From: Pseudoips prasinana
Taxonomy: Eukaryota; Arthropoda; Insecta; Lepidoptera; Nolidae
Direction of reading: 5' to 3'
DNA: 64,000 nucleotides
Assembly: GCA_951640165.1 (NCBI GenBank)
Contig: OX621266.1
Span: forward strand, 8,060,001-8,124,000
Shown: positions 1 to 8,430 of the stretch, one piece after another
Layout of the letters: each line of letters begins with the position of its first letter
How positions within the stretch are numbered: position 1 is the first letter of the stretch
The notes under the pieces: model-generated
Databases searched by the model: none
What the model was told of the DNA's origin: nothing
Seen by the model: the letters and a program-made list of their open reading frames with translations, nothing else
Made by a program: the position numbers and the translations under genes

Positions 1-1759
1 GTCGGTCATCGCACCCCCCTCCTCCACAGCCGCTGAGGTCCCAGCCACTGGGACGGCGGTGGCAACGACGGGCCGGGTCTGGGCCTGTGCTTTCCCCTTC
101 TTAAGGGGAGGACTGCAGTTCCTCCCCTTCATTATATGGCCCGCAGGGCGGCCACTGGCGGCACAAACTGCGCAGTGCGGCGCGGCGGCCATGCAGGAGG
201 CGGACTTGTGGCCCTCCTTGCCGCAGCGGTAGCAACTGTCCGTCCTGTCGACAGTGGACGGACAGAGGGCTCGGGTGTGGCCGATTCCGAAGCACTTGTA
301 GCACCTCAAAGGCTGGTCCTCAAGTGCCCGGACCGCACCCGAGCTGAAGCCGACGGCGAGCCGTCCCTTTTCGAGGACGGCTTTGGCAGCGGCAACTGGG
401 CACTCTAGGCGAATGGTGCCCATGCCACCGCGCCCGGGCCTGATGCCTCCGCCTTGTACCGCTGCGACTTCGCAGCCACCTATGGCTGCGATTGCTGCCA
501 CCACCTCCTCCCTGGTGACGGAGTCGTCCAGATCCGTCACCTCGATGGCCGCCGACTTCACCGGCCTGGCCACCTTCGCCGAGTCCGCGATGACCTCCTG
601 CAGCTTCGCTGCGAAGAGGTCCGCGTTCTTCGCGCCCTCGGCACCCGGGAACTCGAAAATACGAGCCCCCGCTTGTGTCCGGCGGCATGAGACTCTGCCG
701 ATCCCCAGCTTGGTGGGATCGGCATTGGCACGCGCCCGCACCATTATAGACGCGTAGGTGTCTCCCCGCTCCGCAGCCTCCGCGGTGAGCGTCACCACGA
801 CGGCTGCGGTCTTGGGAGGAACCAGGTTCCTCTTTGCTCCGGCTTGGGGGGAACTCTTCCCCTTTCCCTTTGCACTTGACCGAGACTGACCGGCAGGAGT
901 GGTGGCGGAGACGGCTGGGGCGGGGGGGGGTGGCTTTCCCCTTCCCTTTCCCCTTCCCTTTGCTAGTGGGCTCGGCCTGGGATGGCTGGGCCGTGGCTTC
1001 AGCCAGCTTCAGGTGCAGCTGGCTGACCTCTGACTGCAGGCGATCTACTTTCGCCTGCAGTTGCCGCGTTTCGTCGCTGGCCTTGCGGTCCACCAGCTCC
1101 GCGACGATGCCACTCATGCTGGCGGCCCGGCATTTGAGGGACTTCTGGAAAGTCCCCTTCAAATGCGAGGACTTGGCGGCAACCTCCACGATCGCCTCCT
1201 CGTCCTCCAAGGCCATCCTCTGCAGTTCGGCCAGGGAGTGGTCCGCGTACAGGACGCGGGACGCCCCGTACCCGGACTTGGCACGGGCGACGCGCGCCCG
1301 TTCCTCCCTAGCCGCCACCTGCTCCTCCAGGTCTTGTTGGAGCCGCTCCCGCCTGGTTAGGTCCAGCTCGCGCTGGGCGTCCGCCAAACCCACCTCGTGG
1401 GTGTCTGCCACTATTGTGGGCTTCTTCGCCTTCACCTTCTTTTTAGGCTCCTTCGCCGAGCCTGAGCCCGAGGAGCCATCGGACACAACTTTGAGGAAGG
1501 TCCTCTTCCTCGATCCCGATCGCGATCGAGGATCGATTGCCATTGAGCTGGCATCCGACACAACGGACTCGTTGTCGGAGTCCGACAAATCGCCCGCCCT
1601 CCCTCCGTAGAAGGCCTTGCCTTCTTCCGACGCTGCTCCAGCGTCGCGTTGGCCCTGAGAAGGGCCTTTTGGTTGGCCCTGAGAAGGGCCTTTGGGTTGG
1701 CCCTGAGAAGGGCCTTTTTTTATGAAATGCCCGAGGGCATCCCGCGCGGGTTTAGGCAT
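1..1759 (-). pseudogene. ORF1 (Gag-like) of A1, frameshifted
   Basis: A nucleic-acid-binding Gag-like protein expected to package element RNA. The first ATG (1757-1759) opens MPKPARDALGHF, followed by three KGPSQGQP repeats, an acidic Ser-rich stretch, a Glu/Arg-rich coiled coil and Gly-Lys tracts. A run of nine G at 922-930 replaces the usual mixed sequence and shifts the frame. Beyond it the conserved Gag core (VVVTLTAEAAERG) and the CCHC knuckles near 120-310 continue in another frame. The last codons ...AMTD reach base 1, so the stop lies just outside. The shift could be a real inactivating indel or a homopolymer sequencing error. Confidence 0.85.
1649..1721 (-). repeat. ORF1 minisatellite, 3 units (A1)
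   Basis: Units of about 24 bp each encode KGPSQGQP. Every unit contains GGCCCTTCTCAGGGCC on the minus strand, a 6-bp inverted repeat. Confidence 0.85.
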
Positions 1760-1776
1760 GTTAAACAAAGCAATAT

Positions 1777-1808
1777 CGTAGCATACAAGGCAATATGGTC
1801 GCTACGAT
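1777..1808 (-). promoter_or_regulatory. 5'UTR hairpin between ribozyme and ORF1 ATG (A1)
   Basis: ATCGTAGC (1777-1784) and GCTACGAT (1801-1808) form an 8-bp inverted repeat with a variable loop. The stem recurs in the other A copies. Its role is unknown; its place just before the start codon suggests translation or RNA recognition. Confidence 0.5.
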
Positions 1809-1809
1809 G

Positions 1810-1916
1810 CACAGTGCACTTTAGCCGTACCCAGTCTGCCACTCCGTTACGGTGGTCAGAACTGGGACGTTTCCAGGGAACACGACGAGGACGTAAGCAC
1901 TGTGGGATGGTTCCCC
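1810..1916 (-). ncRNA. HDV-like ribozyme candidate, A1 5' end
   Basis: On the minus strand the element starts with P1 GGGGAAC (1916-1910), which pairs with GUUCCCU (1881-1875) and puts a G.U wobble at the cleavage position. P2 is CACAGUGC (1904-1897) with GCACUGUG (1817-1810). P3 is ACG/CGU closing the loop UCCUCGU, and GG follows P1 for P1.1. A long P4 hairpin lies between about 1820 and 1870. The J4/2 strand is CUAAA. The order of helices matches the HDV double pseudoknot, and the predicted cut is exactly the element 5' end. Confidence 0.85.
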
Positions 1917-1930
1917 AACCTAACCTAACC
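1917..1930. repeat. Telomeric (CCTAA)n relic, A1/A2 junction
   Basis: AACCTAACCTAACC separates the 5' end of A1 from the 21-nt poly-T of A2. Confidence 0.95.
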
Positions 1931-1956
1931 TTTTTTTTTTTTTTTTTTTTTGTTTG

Positions 1957-2057
1957 CGCTGGGAAAAAATGCGTTACGCATACCCGCCCATTGGGGGATG
2001 GACGGGTTATGTGGGACTCCCCGGCTAGTCCGGTATACCCACTAAAATAACCCAGCG
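1957..2057 (-). promoter_or_regulatory. Conserved 3'-terminal RNA fold (A2)
   Basis: The closing stem CGCTGGG (1957-1963)/CCCAGCG (2051-2057) encloses hairpin 1 (ACCCG...CGGGT, with a U.G pair in RNA sense), the CCGG hairpin 2 and an ACTAAAA strand. It lies 5 nt from the poly(A) tail, so it is a candidate RT recognition site. Confidence 0.7.
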
Positions 2058-2273
2058 GCACTCCCGCATCGTCTTTGTGGAGGAGGACTGGGAAACCGGC
2101 TCAGCCTTTACGTCCAGTCCCCCACCGACGACCGCCCGCCTTTACAGCGGGGCCCGCACGCCCCTCCCCAAGTGGAGGGGCCCGGGAATGACCGTGAGTG
2201 CTCGGCCATTCCCACCCGACGAGGGTGGTGATTGGTGCAATGCGAGCGAAGGCGCCCCCGCGCCTGTCGCCCG

Positions 2274-3552
2274 CTAATCACCACCAGAAGGAGGGAGGCG
2301 ACGATCGTACAACCGCCGTCTCCCACCCCTTCTTCGCCTGCGGAGCGGCGGCGCGAGAGGATCATCCTCCCGCGCGCGCTCCGCCGCCTCCTTTTGCGAC
2401 ATGACATTCTCGCAAAAGGAGGCAACCGCCGCCCAGGCCTCCTCACTCCCCAGCATGGAGTTGACCACACTGGGAAGTTCGAGGTCCTGCCCGACCACAT
2501 CTGTCAGGGCACGGCGCAGCTCAGCCCAGGCTGGGCACACCTCGAGGGTGTGCTGCGCCGTGTCCTCCGCGGCTCCACAATCGTGGCACGCCGGGGTTTC
2601 CTCCCTCTGGATCCGATGCAGGTGCGTTCCGAAGCAGCCATGCCCGGACAACACCTGCACCAGACGGAAAGAGAGGAAACCGTGGGGGCGCTCGAGCCAG
2701 TCCCGCAGGACTGGACCGAGCGCGTCCAACGTCCGGCGTCCAAATGTGGCGGAGGCGAGGTCCCGTGTCCAGTGTAGGACGATTGCGTCCCTCGCCTCCC
2801 GCCGCACGGCATCCCGCTCTTGCGCGGCGGGGCGCTCACCCAGCGCCCTACGCCGCGCCGCCCATTCGTACACTCTGGCGAGCACCCATGCCTCCAATTC
2901 CCAGGGAGGGGTGCCGGCCAGAGCGCACGCCGCCGCAAAACCCACTGAGCGGTAGGCCCTCGCCACCCGCTGTGCAATGGCCCGTTGGGGCCTGCGGATG
3001 GCGGTTGCATTCTCCCTCCTATGGAGGGAGTCCGCCCAGATGGGTGCCCCATATAGGGCCATGCTCTTGAGGATGCCGGCATAGAGGCGCCGGCATCGCT
3101 CCTAGGGCCCTCCCAGGTTTGGGAGGAGCCATGAGAGGGCGTCCGCGGCTTTCAGCAGGCGCGTCGACAGCCCGCTAAAGTGCGGGCCGAAGCGCCACCT
3201 GCTGTCCAGCACGAGGCCCAGATACTTCATCTGGGCCCCGACCCCTATCCGGACGCCCTCCACCACGATGTGGGCGTCAGGAGGGCAGCGCTGCCGAGGC
3301 CCGTGAAAGAACACGGCCTCGGTCTTGTTCAGCGCCACCCTCAAACCGAGCTGGCGGATCCTACCTGCCACTAAGGATCCGCCAGCCGAGGCCAAACAGG
3401 CCGCCGCCCCAAAGTCCCTCCCCCGGGCAACGAGGAGAGTGTCATCCGCGTAGCAGATGACACTCGTGCCCTGGAGGAGGGTGCCCCGAAGGACCCAATC
3501 GAATCCGATGTTCCACAAGAGGGGCCCTAGCACCGAACCCTGTGGAACACCG
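2274..3552 (-). pseudogene. ORF2 3' fragment of A2 with amber codon
   Basis: Covers RT from just after the PQGS motif, including YADD (near 3445), through the thumb and the CX2CX8HX4C knuckle (CHDCGAAEDTAQHTLEVC) to the C-terminal GGD and stop at 2274. The Lys codon of GGPKERC is TAG at 3102-3104, splitting the frame. The 5' truncation at 3552 removes the endonuclease and most RT fingers. Confidence 0.9.
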
Positions 3553-3564
3553 AACCTAACCTAA

Positions 3565-3566
<2 letters not shown>
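3553..3566. repeat. Telomeric (CCTAA)n relic, A2/A3 junction
   Basis: AACCTAACCTAACC lies between the truncated A2 and the 57-nt tail of A3 (3567-3623), the longest tail in the window. Confidence 0.95.
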
Positions 3567-3624
<58 letters not shown>

Positions 3625-3628
3625 TTTG

Positions 3629-3729
3629 CGCTGGGAAAAAATGCGTTACGCATACCCGCCCATCGGGGGATGGACGGGTTATGTGGGACTCTCCGGCTAC
3701 TCCGGCATACCCACTAAAATAACCCAGCG
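3629..3729 (-). promoter_or_regulatory. Conserved 3'-terminal RNA fold (A3)
   Basis: Closing stem 3629-3635/3723-3729. Hairpin 1 has the U.G variant and a one-base change in its loop; hairpin 2 and ACTAAAA are unchanged. Confidence 0.65.
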
Positions 3730-3946
3730 GCACTCCCGCATCGTCTGTGTGGAGGAGGACTGGGAAACCGGCACAGCCTTTACGTCCAGTCCCCCGCCGA
3801 CGACCGCCCGCCTTTACAGCGGGGCCCGCACGCCTCTCCCTTTAGTGGAGGGGCCCGGGAACGACCGTGAGTGCTCGGCCGTTCCCGCCCGACGAGGGTG
3901 GTGATTACTGCAATGCGAGCGAAGGCGCCCCCGCGCCTGTCGCCCG

Positions 3947-5872
3947 CTAATCACCACCAGAAGGAGGGAGGCGACGATCGTACAACCGCCGTCTCCCACC
4001 CCTTCTTCGCCTGCGGAGCGGCGGCGCGAGAGGATCATCCTCCCGCGCGCGCTCCGCCGCCTCCTTTTGCGACATGACATTCTCGCAAAAGGAGGCAACC
4101 GCTGCACAGGCCTCCTCACTCCCCAGCATGGAGTTGACCACACTGGGAAGTGAGAGGTCCTGCCCAACCACATCTGTCAGGGCACGGCGCCGCTCAGCCC
4201 AGGCCGGGCACACCTCGAGGGTGTGCTGCGCGGTGTCCTCCGCGGCTCCACAATCGTGGCACGCCGGGGTTTCCTCCCTCTGGATCCGATGCAGGTGCGT
4301 TCCGAAGCAGCCATGCCCGGACAACACCTGCACCAGACGGAAAGAGAGGAAACCGTGGGGGCGCTCGAGCCAGTCCCGCAGGACTGGACCGAGCGCGTTC
4401 AGCGTCCGGCGTCCAAATGTGGCGGAGGCGAGGTCCCGTGTCCAGTGAAGGACGATTGCGTCCCTCGCCTCCCGCCGCACGGCCTCCCGCTCTTGCGCGG
4501 CGGGGCGCTCACCCAGCGCCCTACGCCGCGCCGCCCATTCGTACACTCTGGCGAGCACCCATGCCTCCAATTCCCAGGGAGGGGTGCCGGCCAGAGCGCA
4601 CGCCGCCGCAAAACCCACTGAGCGGTAGGCCCTCGCCACCCGCTGTGCAATGGCCCGTTGGGGCCTGCGGATGGCGGTTGCATTCTCCCTCCTATGGAGG
4701 GAGTCCGCCCAGATGGGTGCCCCATATAGGGCCATGCTCTTGAGGATGCCGGCATAGAGGCGCCGGCATCGCTCCTTGGGCCCTCCCAGGTTTGGGAGGA
4801 GCCATGAGAGGGCGTCCGCGGCTTTCAGCAGGCGCGTCGACAGCCCGCTAAAGTGCGGGCCGAAGCGCCACCTGCTGTCCAGCACGAGGCCCAGATACTT
4901 CATCTGGGCCCCGACCCCTATCCGGACGCCCTCCACCACGATGTGGGCGTCAGGAGGGCAGCGCTGCCGAGGCCCGTGAAAGAACACGGCCTCGGTCTTG
5001 TTCAGCGCCACCCTCAATCCGAGCTGGCGGATCCTACCTGCCACTAAGGATCCGCCAGCCGAGGCCAAACAGGCCGCCGCCCCAAAGTCCCTCCCCCGGG
5101 CAACGAGGAGAGTGTCATCCGCGTAGCAGATGACACTCGTGCCCTGGAGGAGGGTGCCCCGAAGGACCCAATCGAATCCGATGTTCCACAAGAGGGGCCC
5201 TAGCACCGAACCCTGTGGAACACCGGACTCCGCGCCGTAGTGCCTGATCCTGGCCGTCTTGTCCACCAGAAGGACCTCTCGGTCCCTCAAGTAGTCGGCC
5301 AGGATCGCCCGCAGATATTGGGGCACTCCGTAGTATCGGAGTGCCTCCAATATGGTCGAGTGGGGCACGGAGTTGAAGGCGTTGGCAATGTCGAACGACA
5401 CCGCCAACACTCCGTCCCCAGCCTCGACCGCCTCCCGCACCTGGCCCCTGAGTAGGGCCAACGCGTCGACCGTCGAACGCCCCTGTCGGAACCCGAACTG
5501 GGCGTCCGACAGGTCCGGCCCTACCTCCCGCAAATGGCTGTTAAGCCGGGTGGCGAGTATCCCCTCGAACAGTTTACCGACCTCATCCAGCAGAACGATG
5601 GGCCGGTATGCCGAGGGGGAGTCCACCGGGCGTCCCTCCTTCCGGAGAAGGCACAATTTGCCTTCCTTCCATGGCTTCGGGAACCTCCCAGCCGTCAGGC
5701 ACGCGCTGAAGAGGTCCCGAAGCCTTTCCTCCATGAGGGACGCCGCGATGGCCACTTTTGGTTGGCCCTGAGAAGGGCCTTTGGGTTGGCCCTGAGAAGG
5801 GCCTTTGGGTTGGCCCTGAGAAGGGCCTTTTCTGATGAAATGCCCGAGGGCATCCCGCGCGGGTTTTGGCAT
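3947..5872 (-). CDS. Gag N-terminus fused in frame to reverse transcriptase (A3)
   Basis: One open frame of 641 codons from ATG 5872. It reads MPKPARDALGHFIRK, three KGPSQGQP repeats, then passes at about 5754 directly into the ORF2 sequence VAIAASLMEERLRDLF. The RT part keeps motif A (FDIANAFNS), PQGS, YADD and the C-terminal CX2CX8HX4C knuckle. The Gag coiled coil, Gag knuckles and the whole endonuclease are lost. It is most simply a deletion derivative. The intact frame means a Gag-RT polypeptide could be made, but nothing here shows that it is. Confidence 0.85.
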   Translation of the reverse strand: MPKPARDALGHFIRKGPSQGQPKGPSQGQPKGPSQGQPKVAIAASLMEERLRDLFSACLTAGRFPKPWKEGKLCLLRKEGRPVDSPSAYRPIVLLDEVGKLFEGILATRLNSHLREVGPDLSDAQFGFRQGRSTVDALALLRGQVREAVEAGDGVLAVSFDIANAFNSVPHSTILEALRYYGVPQYLRAILADYLRDREVLLVDKTARIRHYGAESGVPQGSVLGPLLWNIGFDWVLRGTLLQGTSVICYADDTLLVARGRDFGAAACLASAGGSLVAGRIRQLGLRVALNKTEAVFFHGPRQRCPPDAHIVVEGVRIGVGAQMKYLGLVLDSRWRFGPHFSGLSTRLLKAADALSWLLPNLGGPKERCRRLYAGILKSMALYGAPIWADSLHRRENATAIRRPQRAIAQRVARAYRSVGFAAACALAGTPPWELEAWVLARVYEWAARRRALGERPAAQEREAVRREARDAIVLHWTRDLASATFGRRTLNALGPVLRDWLERPHGFLSFRLVQVLSGHGCFGTHLHRIQREETPACHDCGAAEDTAQHTLEVCPAWAERRRALTDVVGQDLSLPSVVNSMLGSEEACAAVASFCENVMSQKEAAERAREDDPLAPPLRRRRRGGRRRLYDRRLPPSGGD

Positions 5873-5922
5873 GTCAAACAAAGCAATATCGTAGCATACA
5901 AGGCAATATGGTCGCTACGATG

Positions 5923-6029
5923 CACAGTGCACTTTAGCCGTACCCAGCCTGCCACTCCGTTACGGTGGTCAGGACTGGGACGTTTCCGGGGAACGCGACG
6001 TGGACGCAAGCACTGTGGGGTGGTTCCCC
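5923..6029 (-). ncRNA. HDV-like ribozyme candidate, A3 5' end
   Basis: Same helices as A1. P3 is GCG/CGC where A1 has ACG/CGU. In P4 the pair is changed on both sides (CCUG/CAGG against UCUG/CAGA in A1), a compensatory double change. Confidence 0.85.
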
Positions 6030-6041
6030 AACCTAACCTAA

Positions 6042-6043
<2 letters not shown>
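6030..6043. repeat. Telomeric (CCTAA)n relic, A3/A4 junction
   Basis: AACCTAACCTAACC followed by the 29-nt poly-T of A4 (6044-6072). Confidence 0.95.
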
Positions 6044-6072
<29 letters not shown>

Positions 6073-6082
6073 GTTTGCGCTG

Positions 6083-8430
6083 AAACCGTGGGGGCGCTCG
6101 AGCCAGTCCCGCAGGGCTGGACCGAGCGCGTCCAACGTCCGGCGTCCAAAGGTGGCGGAGGCGAGGTCCTGTGTCCAGTGTAGGACGATTGCGTCCCTCG
6201 CCTCCCGCCGCACGGCATCCCGCTCTTGCGCGGCGGGGCGCTCACCCAGCGCCCTACGCCGCGCCGTCCACTCATACACTCTGGCGAGCACCCATGCCTC
6301 CAATTCCCAGGGAGGGGTGCCGGCCAGAGCGCACGCCGCCGCAAAACCCACCGAGCGGTAGGCCCTCGCCACCCGCTGTGCAATGGCCCGTTGGGGCCTG
6401 CGGATGGCGGTTGCATTCTCCCTCCTGTGGAGGGAGTCCGCCCAGATGGGTGCCCCGTACAGGGCCATGCTCTTCAGGATGCCGGCATAGAGGCGCCGGC
6501 ATCGCTCCTTGGCATCCACCGAACCCTGTGGAACACCGGACTCCGCGCCGTAGCGCCTGATCCTGGCCGTCTTGTCCACCAGAAGGACCTCTCGGTCCCT
6601 CAAGTAGTCGGCCAGGATCGCCCGCAGATATTGGGGCACTCCGTAGTATCGGAGTGCCTCCAATATGGTCGAGTGGGGCACGGAGTTGAAGGCGTTGGCG
6701 ATGTCGAACGACACCGCCAACACTCCGTCCCCAGCCTCGACCGCTTCCCGCACTTGGCCCCTGAGTAGGGCCAACGCATCGACCGTCGAACGCCCTTGGC
6801 GGAACCCGAACTGGGCGTCCGACAGGTCTGGCCCTACCTCCCGCAACTGGCTATTAAGCCGGGTGGCGATGATCCCCTCGAACAGTTTACCGACCTCATC
6901 GAGCAGAACGATGGGCCGGTATGCCGAGGGGGAGTCCACCGGGCGTCCCTCCTTGCGGAGAAGGCACAGCTTGCCTTCCTTCCACAGCTTCGGGAACCTC
7001 CCAGCCGTCAGGCACGCGCTGAAGAGGTCCCGAAACCTCTCCTCCATGAGGGACGCCGCGATGGCCACCACCCGTGCGGGGACACCATCCGGTCCAGGGG
7101 CCGTCTTCTTCGCGCGGAGGGACAGAACCCCCGCGCGAAATTCCTCCACCGATACTGGAGGGACCTCCTCCTCCGGCGAAGCCACCACCCCCCCCAGCGG
7201 GGGGTTCATCGTTGGTGGGGTGAAGTCGGTCCTGCGCGGAAACAGTGACCGAACCACCCCATCCAGCAACGCCGGCTCTAGGGTCTCCGCTAATGGGGGA
7301 CCGTAAGGGCGCAGCTGGCTCCGCGCCTGCTTATACGGCCTCCCAAACGGATCCCTGTCGAGGCCCTCCAGCATCTCGGCCTTTGCCGAGTCCTCGGCGG
7401 CGCACATTTCCGACTTGAGGACCGTCTTTGCCTCTAGGTAAGAGGCGTAGAGGCGGTCCTCCTCAGCCTGACATCGGCTGGTGCGCCGCCGACTCCGCGT
7501 GTAGGCCCTCCTGGCCTCCACGCACGCGGCCCGTAGCGCCGCCAGCTCCCCCGTCCACCAATAAACGGCGCGACGGGGAGGCGGACGGCGAGACCGAGGC
7601 ATGCTGGAGTTGCACACCTCGGTCAGGGACCCCCGCAGCTGAACCGCTGCGGCGTCCACGTCCGTGACCTCAACAGGGGGCGAGAGCCAGTCCCGGAGGA
7701 ACGCAGCCTCCTGGGCTGCCTCCCGGTCCAGGCGGGTGAGAGCCCACCGCGGGAAGGGAGATTGGCCCGAGCGGGCCATCCCCCGCGGGCTCTGGGTGGA
7801 GATGTCGAACCGCACATATCGGTGGTCCGACAGGGTCTCCACCAACTCCACCCGCCAGTTCACGACGCGGGCGGCTAGAACGGGGGTGGCGAACGATACG
7901 TCCACCACTGACCCTCCCCGTTGCCGCACACACGTGTGAACATCCCCCCTGTTCAGGAGGGACACGCCGCACGAAGCCGACCAAAATTCGACGGCGTGCC
8001 CCCGGACGTTGCAGGACGCCGCTGGGTTGCCCCAGGCCACCGCCTTGGCGTTCAGGTCGCCCAATATGACGACCTGACGTGGCGCCGCCCTCCCGACGAC
8101 TGCCGTAAGGACTTCGAGAAAATCCTCGAAGTCCCTTAGAGGGCGGTTTGGGGAGAAATAGACCCCGACCAGGGCTATTTCTCCCCACGCGGCGGCCACG
8201 TATCCCGGACCCCTCTCTAAAAGCGAGAGGGGAGGGGAGTCCGTGGAAGGCCGTGACACCAACGCCACCAAGCCGTCTCGATCACCTAGCCAGCGGCCAG
8301 GTATCGAGTACGGCTCGGCAACCACCGCCACGTCCACCAACCACTCGGCCACAGTCTGCATCAACAGATCCTGTGCCGCTCTGCAGTGGTTGGTGTTCGC
8401 CTGGAGGATTCGATGTTCGATTCTATGCAT
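6083..8430 (-). pseudogene. ORF2 of A4, two internal deletions
   Basis: The endonuclease domain is complete (N in LQANTN, E in VAEPY, GDLNAK, SDHRY). The RT runs through motif A and GVPQGSV, then jumps in frame to KERCRRLYAG, losing YADD. The C-terminal knuckle and normal stop are also gone. The frame instead runs through the poly(A) tail as polylysine into A3 and stops at 5695. The start ATG (8428-8430) overlaps the ORF1 stop by eight bases (ATGCATAG), a variant of the usual TAATG. Confidence 0.85.

Larger units (their letters stand above)
1..1916 (-). mobile_element. Family A copy A1 (R1-clade, telomere-type non-LTR retrotransposon), 5' part
   Basis: Only the 5' half is in the window; it runs off the left edge at the very end of ORF1. 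The 5' terminus is at 1916, where the sequence changes to CCTAA repeats. It contains a 5'UTR with a ribozyme-like fold and ORF1 with a frameshift. The family assignment rests on ORF1 similarity to A4, A8 and A13. Confidence 0.9.
1931..3552 (-). mobile_element. Family A copy A2, 5'-truncated
   Basis: It has a 21-nt tail (1931-1951), a complete 3'UTR and the 3' part of ORF2. It ends abruptly in the RT coding region at 3552, directly before CCTAA repeats. This is the usual outcome of incomplete reverse transcription. Confidence 0.9.
3567..6029 (-). mobile_element. Family A copy A3 with large internal deletion
   Basis: Both ends are intact: a 57-nt tail and 3'UTR at the left, and the 5'UTR ribozyme at the right. 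An internal deletion joins the ORF1 minisatellite to the middle of ORF2 at about 5754. About 3.3 kb is missing compared with A8. Confidence 0.9.

Noticed and set aside
922..930. Programmed frameshift at the G run in A1 ORF1.
   Set aside because: Other A copies have a mixed sequence there and need no shift; a plain indel or sequencing error is the simpler reading.
834..1610. Long open frame on the + strand opposite ORF1, and many similar ones (for example 8243-8983, 32962-34014, 59365-60390).
   Set aside because: They are antisense shadows of ORF1 or ORF2 in GC-rich DNA and recur in every copy at the same place with low-complexity composition. No independent motif supports them.
3947..5872. 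Internal deletions as spliced introns.
   Set aside because: I compared the breakpoints of A3, A4, A5, A7, A10 and A13 with intact copies; none has GT at the donor and AG at the acceptor side. Short shared bases fit template switching or end joining better.
5695..6082. Open frame running from ORF2 of A4 through the poly(A) tail (polylysine) into A3.
   Set aside because: It arises because the ORF2 stop is deleted and AAA codons are open. Transcripts would normally end at the tail, so I do not call a fusion gene.
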